Shown here one piece after another: positions 56,693 to 64,000 of a DNA stretch of 64,000 nucleotides. How positions within the stretch are numbered: the first letter of the stretch is position 1; the number at the start of each line of letters is the position of its first letter. Location of the stretch: contig CM053269.1 in the NCBI GenBank assembly GCA_028583415.1, forward strand, positions 32,678,254 to 32,742,253, read 5' to 3'. Under the pieces are notes generated by a model. That model worked only from the letters and a program-made list of their open reading frames with translations, made no database searches and had not been told where the DNA came from. The DNA is from Protea cynaroides. Its lineage: Eukaryota > Streptophyta > Magnoliopsida > Proteales > Proteaceae. The position numbers were made by a program, and so were the translations under genes.

Positions 56693-57918
56693 ATGTCTCA
56701 ACGCAGAGGTGCTGGTAAACGTTCATTTGGTCTTGGCATAAATCGTTCGCATCCTCCTGTTCCACAGCTCGATGAGCGGTGGTTTCGTTCTGAGGTGGCG
56801 CAAGCCAGCTTTCCTTGGTTTGACGAGAACAATATTGAGTCAAGGCGACGGGCGAACTTGGAGCAGCTTCAGCGGTTTGATGTGGAAGCAGCTTTTGGTA
56901 GACTTGGGTGGTTGCCCGTTATTACATACACTGTGACCACCCGCCTTAACCTAGTCAAACATTTCTACGCCAACTTTGAGATAGAGGGAAATGTCAATGA
57001 CTTCAGCCAAGGCAGGGAACTCCGCCTTACCAGTCTCGTCAAGGGTGTCCCTATATCTTTCAACACACACCAACTTGCCGATCTTCTGGGGATCCCAAAT
57101 GATGGGGACTTGGTCTACTGCACCCCTAAGATGAAGGGCTTTCTCAATGATGTTCTGTGCCAGGAGATTTCGAAGCAGATACTTAACCCTGGAGCGCCTA
57201 TGAAAGCTGCTAACTTGAGGCCTGTTCCCCGGGTATATTGTCGCGTCATCTAGCACGACATCGTTCCCCAGAGCGGTCACGACAGTGAGTTGTCTCAGCT
57301 CACTCAGTACTTGACCTATTGCATCTACACTGGGGAGCGGGTCTGTCTCCCCTACATTATTATCAAGACCATGCGTCAGGCTACTCTGTCCAATCAGGCC
57401 AGTAACCTTCCATATGGCCGACTCATCACTACTCTTCTGCAGCAATTACGAGTGGACATGAGGGGTGAGACTGCAGTTGAGGACACTATGACCTCGGACA
57501 TTGACTGGGATGCCATTCTCCGGATGAGGATGGATGACCTGCCAATCAGCGATGAGGAGTTAGAGGCTCATCCTTGCCCACTCAGGAGGGTAGTAGCCGC
57601 GGCAGCAGCAGCAGCAGCAGCCAATGCGGCTCATGCAGCAGAGGCAGGGGATGATGATGAGGGTGACGATGATCAAAGGGAAGATGTTCCAACACCAGCA
57701 CCACAGCCCACGCATGCTGCGGGACCATCTCAACCTTCTCCCAATACCGTGATGGGTATGTTCACGGAGATCCGAGATGCCCGGAGATGAGTCGTGACCT
57801 AGGGCGCCTTACTCGCAGCCTCAGAGTCACCCAGGAGCAGGTGCACTGGCTCAGGGTAGCCTACGAGCGTGATTATGACATCGCTGACCCCATTCCTCCT
57901 ATGCCCCCAACCCCATGA
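56693..57918 (+). pseudogene. Antisense extra ORF of G3 (putative plant transposon protein type)
   Basis: This is the best preserved copy. The ATG at 56693 gives MSQRRGAGKRSFGLG, then FDVEAAFGRLGWLPVITYT, LNLVKHFYANFEIEG, VKGVPISFNTHQLADLLGI and RVYCRVI, a single TAG (57251-57253, for Gln), then HDIVPQS, RVCLPYIIIKTM, NLPYGRLITTLLQQLR, a poly-Ala/acidic linker (57594-57690), a Pro-rich stretch, and, after a 4-bp deletion near 57786, a coiled-coil-like end (QEQVHWLRVAYERDYD) with stop at 57916-57918. Repaired length would be about 410 residues. It lies opposite to G3's gag-pol. No nucleic-acid-binding or catalytic motif is obvious; the family's function is unknown. Confidence 0.82.
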
Positions 57919-58075
57919 TAGACCTCTTATTTTCCTCTCTCTCTCTCGCCTTGAAGTGAATGAATTAGAAAGAACGAAGAAGTAAGGAAATGAGACGACT
58001 CTGTCTTGAACTATTTCATAAACAGATCTTCCAGACACATCGCACTTCCGCTTGGGTCGAGGCTGCCACTCGGTG

Positions 58076-58127
58076 GGGCCTGTAGCTCAGAGGATTAGAG
58101 CACGTGGCTACGAACCACGGTGTCGGG
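58076..58127 (+). pseudogene. trnR-ACG: Partial plastid-type tRNA-Arg(ACG)
   Basis: GGGCCTGTAGCTCAGAGG starts the tRNA; the anticodon loop reads CTACGAA with anticodon ACG. The sequence stops in the T-arm after GTGTCGGG, so the T-loop, 3' acceptor strand and CCA end are absent. It cannot be functional. Confidence 0.85.
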
Positions 58128-58195
58128 TGATCCCTACCTTATTGACCGCAACTTCTGTATTTATTATCGCTTTCATTGCTGCTCCTCCAGTTGAT
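58128..58195 (+). pseudogene. psbA: psbA fragment (photosystem II D1)
   Basis: One frame reads IPTLLTATSVFIIAFIAAPP followed by VD, which is D1 sequence near the first transmembrane helix. About 67 bp of this roughly 1-kb plastid gene is present, fused directly to the tRNA fragment. In the plastid the two genes are not adjacent. Confidence 0.82.
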
Positions 58196-58660
58196 TCTTC
58201 CGAATAACCGGAAGCAAAGCGCTATGCCGGGGCGGGGGGACGGGAAAAGAAACTGCTCCTCCCAAGTCAAGCTGGTGCTTGTTGTTGCACCAGGGGCTGT
58301 TGCACCAGGTGCTAACGCTTGGACTCGGCATAGTTTATATAACAGGGTAACTGTCCAGCTTGTGGACTGTACCCTGTAGCACAATTAAACTTTGATACAC
58401 TTTAGATAATTTATGTTTATAAAAATTTTCGGTTACTTATTATGAAAATTTATAATCATTCTACTTGTCACGCTGGTTTCCTTTCTAGAGCATGTCTGTA
58501 TTAATTCCACATTTAGTAGAGTATATTGTGCTCTTTTGAATTTAGTTTTAGACATCAAACAAGTGCTTAAGGTCAGTTTTTATTAAAGTTTTTAATTCTT
58601 CTTATCTCAGTTCATCGACTTAGTTAAGTGCAAATATGATCTATTGGACAAAGCCTAAGA

Positions 58661-58672
58661 GCTCTGATACCA
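58661..58672 (-). promoter_or_regulatory. Primer-binding site of G3
   Basis: GCTCTGATACCA on the plus strand is the exact complement of TGGTATCAGAGC (initiator-Met tRNA), three bases from the LTR start at 58676. Confidence 0.93.
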
Positions 58673-58675
58673 AGT

Positions 58676-60753
58676 TGTCACACCCCAATTTTGATTGAAC
58701 CAGAAGTGTGAGTGAACCATCACTGAACCAATGGTTCACACTAGGATCTCTATAAGACCGTGTCCACTCATACAAACCATTGCACATAACCATAATCAGA
58801 ATATAATAAAATACAATGGAAGTCTTAAATAAAATAAACTGAGTGATGTATTGATAAATTTAAATAAAATATCCAATTATTTTCATCTGAAAATAATAAA
58901 AATAAATTAAATCAAATCCTAAAGGTACACGTAGAAAGGGCACTCGCATTAAGCGTCATGCTCATCCTCTCCTGCTTGCACATCCAAAGTAGCAACACCT
59001 CCATACGCTGGAGCGTTCATGTAATCCTCAACCGTGTAACCTGTATCAACATTTAAAAATATGGTGTGTATACAAGGGTGAGCTCACAACTTAGCTCAGT
59101 AAGACAATCAAACAATGCAACAAACATATACATGAGTAATATTCACATCATGGTCTGATTTAAGTTTACAATGTGCTATAGAAAGGATTGGTGGCCTCCG
59201 CACCTCTATACACGAGTATGTGAAGCCGCTCAATGGATCAAACACCACTGTTGTCCCACATGCACCCACCATGGAATAGAGATAGAGCTAAGGCATCCGG
59301 ATCAAACACCGCCAACACCTCCCCTGATACTCTACCCATACCAACACGTAAGCCCCTATTGTCGAGGGCTTACAAACTGGGCTCGCAACTAACCAATCCT
59401 ATATGTCATCACAGTAGGTCCTGTCCCAGCACAACTCCCTACGACATAGAGATAGAGCTAGAGTCTAGTGGCCAGGCCGGAGACCACAGTGCCACTTCCT
59501 CCCCCTGATACCCTACCCGCACCAAGCATGCTAAGACAGAAGGATACGAAAGGTGCTAGTGTTAGGAATGATCCCAGACCTCCAGTCCTTCCCATTCCAC
59601 ACAGCAATGAAAACAATCACATGCCTAACAGTCACATCCTAGCATAGCGAGTATGCATGAATAATAATAATAACTGAAAGTAAAAGATGACATGCGAGTA
59701 TGCACAAACATCATACCATATAATCATGGTTATTAGCAACGATTTACTGTTTATTAAATTATTAAGGTTTAGGTCCGATTCCCTTACCTAACACTTGATT
59801 GATAGTTCGCTCTGCATCACAAGGTCCAAACATGCTATCACAAGGTCCTACACAATATTAGGGTTTAGTTATAATAGTTCTCTTTGGGTTTACGTTGGTC
59901 ATAAACCAACTGGGTCAAAAACACTATTCACAGAGCAGACCGGTCACAGGTACCAGTCGCAGCACTGTGGGGAAAACCTACGACAGGTATGGTTGAACGG
60001 TATGTCTTCGAAAGACAATACATCCGGTTCTTGCCTTCCGTCGGTCACCCCTATTGATCCTAGGGTTTCTCCTACACATTCTAGGTCTGAGCACTGAGTT
60101 AGAGTTGTTTCCAACTCCATTCAAATCCTAGTTTCGATGATCTCAACCTAGAACTTGAATCTAGGGTTTATCGACTAAATTAGGGTTTGTCGATAAAAAT
60201 AGGGTTTAGATCAATAACTGCTTTGCATGGTACTGATCCAATTATAACTAACCATCCTAAAATACTTAATGTAGAGGAAGGTTTAAGTACTTACCGTCGA
60301 CTCGCGATAATGTGTTCTTCGTTGAACGGTAATGGCGGCTCTTCCCTCTCTTTCCCAACTTCTTCTCCTTCTTCAACCACTTTCTCCTTTCTAGGGTTTG
60401 TAAGAATCAATGGAAGAGGTTTTAGGAGGTTTAAGGGTCCTTATATAGATTAGGGTTAGGTTTAGGAAGCCTCCTAACATTAGGAAAGTTCTTCGGTTTG
60501 AAATTTAGAAAGTGAGACCCACAAAGAACCATTTTCGGATTCCTGCTGCGCAGGCTATACCGGTCGACCATCGACTGATACCAAGACCGGTACCATCGAC
60601 TGGTATCCAAATTTTCATACTTGAATTGGTCTGATTGGTCCAATTTCATACCTAGTTGTCATCCGCTCGTCCTGTCTGGTCCAGTGATGATTAGAAGACC
60701 TGTTACGACATGAAACAAGGTTTAGATCGGGTTCATGGTGTGCGGGTCTTACA
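58676..60753 (-). mobile_element. 5' LTR of G3
   Basis: It runs TGTCACACCCC to GGGTCTTACA on the plus strand, 2078 bp, co-linear with the 3' LTR at 34554-36674 apart from a short deletion near 58880. Motif clusters lie at 59935-60005 and 60555-60610. The exon-like frame is at 58919-59040 (122 nt, with one internal stop). Confidence 0.93.
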
Positions 60754-61401
60754 TTGGCTCTATCTCTATTTCATGGTGGGTGCGTGTGGGACGACAGTGG
60801 TGTTTGATCCATTAGATGAATTTACACACTCGTGTATAGAGGTGTGGTGGCCGTCAATCCTTTCTATAGCACATTGCAAACTTAAACCAGAACATAATGT
60901 GAATGTTATTCATGCATGTTGTTTGTTGCATTGTCTGATTTTCTTACTGAGCTAAGTTGTGAGCTCACCCTTGTGTACACACTATATTTAGATGTTGATG
61001 CAGGTTACACTGCGAAAGATTAAGTGGATGCTCCAGTATATGGAAGAGTTATTGCCCTGGAAGTGCAAGCAAGGGAGGACGAGCATGACGCTTCATGCAA
61101 GTGCCCTTACTGCGTGTACCTCTAGGATGGTTTTAATTTATTTTATTTATTTCAGTTGGATTTTATAAACAATGTAAGGATATTTATTTATGTTTTAGTA
61201 TTTGAATAATTGGATAACTTATTTAATTTATCAATAGAGTACTCAGTTCATTTAATTTAAGACTTCCGTTATATTTATTTATATTCTGATTGTGGTTATG
61301 TGCAATGGTTTGTGTTAATGGACACAGTCTTATTAAGATCCTGGTGTGAACCATTGATTTAGTAACGGTTCCCTCACACTTCTAGGAATTGGGGTGTGAC
61401 A
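60754..61401 (+). mobile_element. 5' LTR of G4, right part
   Basis: It resumes at the target duplication (TTGGC) with CTCTATCTCTATTTCATGG, exactly where the left part stopped by comparison with the G2 LTR, and ends GGTGTGACA at 61401. It includes the exon-like frame at 61004-61125. Confidence 0.9.
61004..61125 (+). other. Conserved 122-nt exon-like ORF in G4 LTR
   Basis: After GATGCAG|GT it reads YTAKD, a stop, then VDAPVYGRVIALEVQ and DEHDASCKCPYCVYL, ending in TAG at 61123-61125. Length is unchanged despite the nonsense codon. Confidence 0.5.
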
Positions 61402-61404
61402 ACT

Positions 61405-61416
61405 TGGTATCAGAGC
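61405..61416 (+). promoter_or_regulatory. Primer-binding site of G4
   Basis: TGGTATCAGAGC, an exact plant initiator-Met tRNA complement, three bases after the LTR end. Confidence 0.95.
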
Positions 61417-61798
61417 TCTTAGGCACTGTCCAATAGAGCATACATGCACTTGACTGAGTCAATGAACTAAGATAGGAAAAATTAAAAGCCTTAATAAAAA
61501 TGCATCTTAAGCACTTGTTTGATGCTTGAGACTAAATACTAAAGAGCATAATGTATTGTATTAAAAGTGAGAACCTAATAAACAGACTTGCTCTAGTTAG
61601 GAGAACATAATAACAAGCAAGAATGATCATAAATTTCCATAACAAGTAATAAGGAAAATTGTATCAGAGAGTAAAAACATAAAACCTTCAAAAAGTGAAA
61701 GAGTTAATTGTACCATAGGGTATGTACAGTCCACAAATCGGACAGTTACCGTGTTATAATAAACTGTATCATGAGAGAAAAAAAAATAAGGTGATCTA

Positions 61799-63018
61799 TC
61801 ATGGGGTTGGGGGCATCGGAGGAATAGGGTCAGCAATGTCATAGTCACACTCATATGCGACCCTGAGCCAGTGTACCTGCTCCTGCGTGACTTTGAGGCT
61901 ACGAGAGAGGCGCCCTAGGTCACGGTTCATCTCGCACTGGGCATCCCGAATCTCCATAAATATACCCATCACAGTATCGGGAGGAGGCTGGGATGGTCCT
62001 ACTGTAGGTATGGGCTATGGTTTCTGTGTAGGAATGTCCTCCATCTATTCATCATCATCACCCCTTACCTCTTCTGCATAAGCTGCATCGGCTGCTGCTA
62101 CTGCTGCTGCCGCTGCAGCTACCCTCTTAAGCGAAAAAGGACGAGCCTCTAACTCCTCATCAATGATCGGAAGGTTATCCATCTTCATCCGAACAATGGC
62201 ATCCCAGTCAATGTCTGATGTCATGGTGTCCTCAACCGTAATCTCATCCCTCATGTCCACTCGAAGGCGCTGCAGGAGTGTAGTGATAAGCCAGCCATAT
62301 AGAAGGTTGCTTATCTGGTCGGGCATGGTAGCCTGACGCATGGTCCTGATGATAATATAAAGAAGACAAACTCGCTCCCTAATGCAGACACAATAAGTCA
62401 GTACTGGGTGAGCTGAGATAACTCACTATAGTGGTCACTCTGAGGAACAATGTCATGCTAGATAATGCGGCAATAGACTCGAGGGAGAGGTCTCAAACTG
62501 ACAGCTTTCATGGGTGCCCTTGTGTTAAGGATCTGCTCTGAAACCTCCTGGCGTAGATCATCAGTAAGGAAGCCTTTCATCTTGGGAGCGCAGTAAACCA
62601 AATCACCATCATTAGGAATCCCCAAGAGATCAGCGAGCTAGTGAGTGTTGAATGATATGGGGACACCCTTGACAAAGCTGGTGAGGTGAAGGTCCCTACC
62701 ATGGCTGAAATCGTTAACATCCCCCTCAACCTCCAGGTTAGCATAGAAGTGCTTGACCAGGTTTGGTCGGGTAGTCACTGTATAGGTGATAACTGGTAAC
62801 CACCCATGTGCACTAAAGGCTGCTTCAACATCGAATCGTTGTAGTTACTCCAGGTTTATGCAGTGTCCAGATTCTATGTTTTTCTCTTCAAACCATGGGA
62901 AACGGGCTTGCGCCACTGCCGAATGAAACCACCACTCATCAAACTATGGAACCGGCGGGTGTGGACAGTTCATGCCCAGAGCGTATGCGTGCTTACCAAT
63001 ACCTCGACGCCGAGACAT
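61799..63018 (-). pseudogene. Antisense extra ORF of G4 (putative plant transposon protein type)
   Basis: From the ATG at 63018 (MSRRRGIGKHAYALG) the minus strand reads FDVEAAFSAHGWLPVITYT, LVKHFYANLEVEGDVND, VKGVPISFNTH, LADLLGIPNDGDLVYCAPK and RVYCRII, then NLPYGRL-type sequence, an Ala/acidic linker (62045-62140) and a C-terminal end matching G3 (stop at 61799-61801). Several stops replace Gln codons (about 62954, 62846, 62637, 62460). The overall plan is the same as in G3, and unlike G3 it keeps the acceptor TTTTGTAG before the ATG. Confidence 0.78.
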
Positions 63019-63475
63019 TGTTTAACTACAAAACAAAACAAAACAATGAGAAATAGTCAAAAAATTTCAAAATTTCGGCAGCATAACGACAGTATTTCAA
63101 GCAAAGGCCTCAAACTCACCCAAAATCTGGGGAGGAAGACTTACATAACCATTTAGCAACATATACAGACCAAGCAATTATCAAACAAGCAAGAAATTCA
63201 AAAATTGCAAGAAAAATCGATTTTTAACCAAAACCTAGGTCAAAAATCCAAAAAATTTTGATTTTGAGTAAACCATACAGTGGAACCTCAAATAAGTTGA
63301 GGGCTTTTGTCCATAGAGGTCCCAAAATCATTTCTAAGCTAAAGAAAAAGAGCTTCCATGGTTAGAATCTTCTAAATCTAGGAAAACCTAGTCTTTAGGC
63401 AAGAAACCATGAAGAAACGATGTAAAAAGAGAAAGAGTAAGGAAGGAACTTACTTGGAGAGGTTGTGAAGCACTT

Positions 63476-64000
63476 ATGGGAGTAGAAGTGGCATTGAATG
63501 AATGTTATGGGCTATGCTCAGTTAGTATTAATGGGCGAAACCTAGAAGTGAATCTGGTTCAACTCGAGATGGCAGACTTTGACGTCATCTTGAAAATGGA
63601 ATGGCTAGGTCATCATTCAGCTAGCTTATTATGTGCCGAAAAGAAGCTTGCTTTCAAGGATGATAATGGGAAGGAGTTTAGCTTCACCGGAACCAAGTTA
63701 CCTAGGAAGCAGACGCTGATCCTCTCTGCTCTAAAAGCTAAGAGATGCTTAGAAAAGGGAGGAGTGGGTTACCTAGTGTCTGTGGTCGACATCGCTGCAG
63801 AGGTACCAAAGATGGAAGATCTGGATGTGGTATGAAAGTTTTCAGATGTATTTCCAGAAGACCTACCCGGACTACCTCCAGACAGGGCTACAAAGTTCGT
63901 GATAGACCTTATGCCAGGGTTGGCGCCAGTGTCTAAGGCACCGTACAGGATGGCCCCTATAGAATTAGAAGACTTGAAGACCTAGTTACAAGAACTACTA
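63476..64000 (+). pseudogene. G4 protease C-terminal half and start of reverse transcriptase
   Basis: The frame from 63476 (MGVEVALNECYG) runs FDVILKMEWLGHHSASLLCA, FSFTGTKLPRKQTL and YLVSVVDIAAEVPKME to a TGA at 63833-63835 (for Arg), then FSDVFPEDLPGLPPDRAT and APVSKAPYRMAPIELEDL, running off the window. The N-terminal protease half with its catalytic Asp, and all of gag, are missing: leader sequence (donor complement at 63448-63453) joins protease at about 63470. Confidence 0.85.

Larger units (their letters stand above)
57950..58334. other. Organelle-derived mosaic inserted in G3
   Basis: G4 lacks this block: there the antisense-ORF stop is followed directly by sequence matching 58335 onward (TTTATATAACAGGGTAACTG-type). 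Inside it are part of a plastid tRNA-Arg gene joined to a piece of psbA. The outer parts (57950-58075 and 58196-58334) are unidentified. No target duplication is evident, so end-joining of organelle DNA during break repair fits best. Because plastid pieces also occur in plant mitochondrial DNA, the immediate source could be either organelle. Confidence 0.72.
34554..60753 (-). mobile_element. G3: full-length Ty3/gypsy element with two nested insertions
   Basis: Read on the minus strand from 60753: 5' LTR (60753-58676), primer-binding site, antisense ORF (encoded on plus, 56693-57918), leader, gag (53464), protease, RT, RNase H, integrase (to 49286), then, after nested G2, the rest of integrase and chromodomain (37319-36760), polypurine tract and 3' LTR (36674-34554). 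The target duplication in G4 is TTAGC / TTGGC. Nested in it are G2 (duplication CTACA) and S3 (YGACC). G3 lacks the gag-protease intron and keeps an intact DSGATHSF protease motif. Confidence 0.92.
33012..64000 (+). mobile_element. G4: Ty3/gypsy element split by G3, runs off the window
   Basis: The 5' LTR starts TGTAAAACCCG at 33012, breaks at 34553 and resumes at 60754, where G3's target duplication (TTAGC / TTGGC, one mismatch) marks the join. It ends at 61401 (GGTGTGACA), followed by a primer-binding site, the antisense ORF (61799-63018) and a leader. An internal deletion then joins the leader directly to the middle of protease near 63470, removing gag. Reverse transcriptase starts before the window ends. 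It belongs to the ACCGGTCGAC-motif family with G3, S1 and S2. Confidence 0.88.

Noticed and set aside
58076..58127. Functional nuclear tRNA gene
   Set aside because: The plastid-type sequence stops in the T-arm and is fused to psbA; no complete cloverleaf or B box.
1..64000. CRISPR array, operons, prophage or other prokaryotic features
   Set aside because: The motif arrays have variable spacing and both orientations, there are no cas-like genes, and all coding content is eukaryotic.

Overview
The window is plant nuclear DNA, almost certainly from a flowering plant with a large, repeat-rich genome. The evidence is chromodomain Ty3/gypsy and Ty1/copia retrotransposons, Mutator-like elements with 9-bp target duplications, an AZG1-type purine permease, and a piece of plastid DNA. 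I cannot name the species. Names used below: G1-G4 are Ty3 elements, S1-S3 are solo LTRs, C1 is a copia element, M1-M4 are Mutator-like elements.

Layout. 1-12219 is the right part of Ty3 element G1 (plus strand), whose gag and 3' LTR are interrupted by minus-strand solo LTRs S1 (839-3209) and S2 (7818-10163). 12220-33011 is the least retrotransposon-dense part: non-coding DNA, a short Mutator-type MITE (M1), a Pack-MULE (M2) carrying the start of an ER-type Ca2+-ATPase gene, a larger terminal-inverted-repeat structure (M3) containing a decayed copia element (C1) and another Mutator-like element (M4), and then the only intact host gene, a single-exon AZG1-like adenine/guanine permease on the minus strand (28980-30737). 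33012-64000 is a nest: G4 (plus) is split by G3 (minus, 34554-60753), and G3 is split by the near-complete element G2 (plus, 37325-49285) and by solo LTR S3 (53780-56007). Target-site duplications support most junctions. Gag-pol of every Ty3 copy carries stops or frameshifts.

The Ty3 elements share an unusual design. (1) A reverse-strand extra ORF lies between the primer-binding site and gag in G2, G3 and G4. It resembles the plant-specific 'putative plant transposon protein' domain and has its own candidate 5'UTR intron. (2) G1 and G2 have a 70-nt sequence with intron features exactly at the gag-protease junction. Removing it fuses gag to pol in frame; G3 lacks it. (3) The LTR leader has a conserved splice donor and a conserved 122-nt, 3'-terminal exon-like segment encoding about 39 residues with a Cys-rich end. 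(4) Arrays of a short GGTCG-core motif sit in the same places in each family (U3, U5, and upstream of the antisense ORF), but the full motif differs between families. Together these suggest a retrotransposon group with spliced expression and an antisense accessory gene.

All boundaries and family calls come from reading the sequence. No database search, alignment program or expression data was available.
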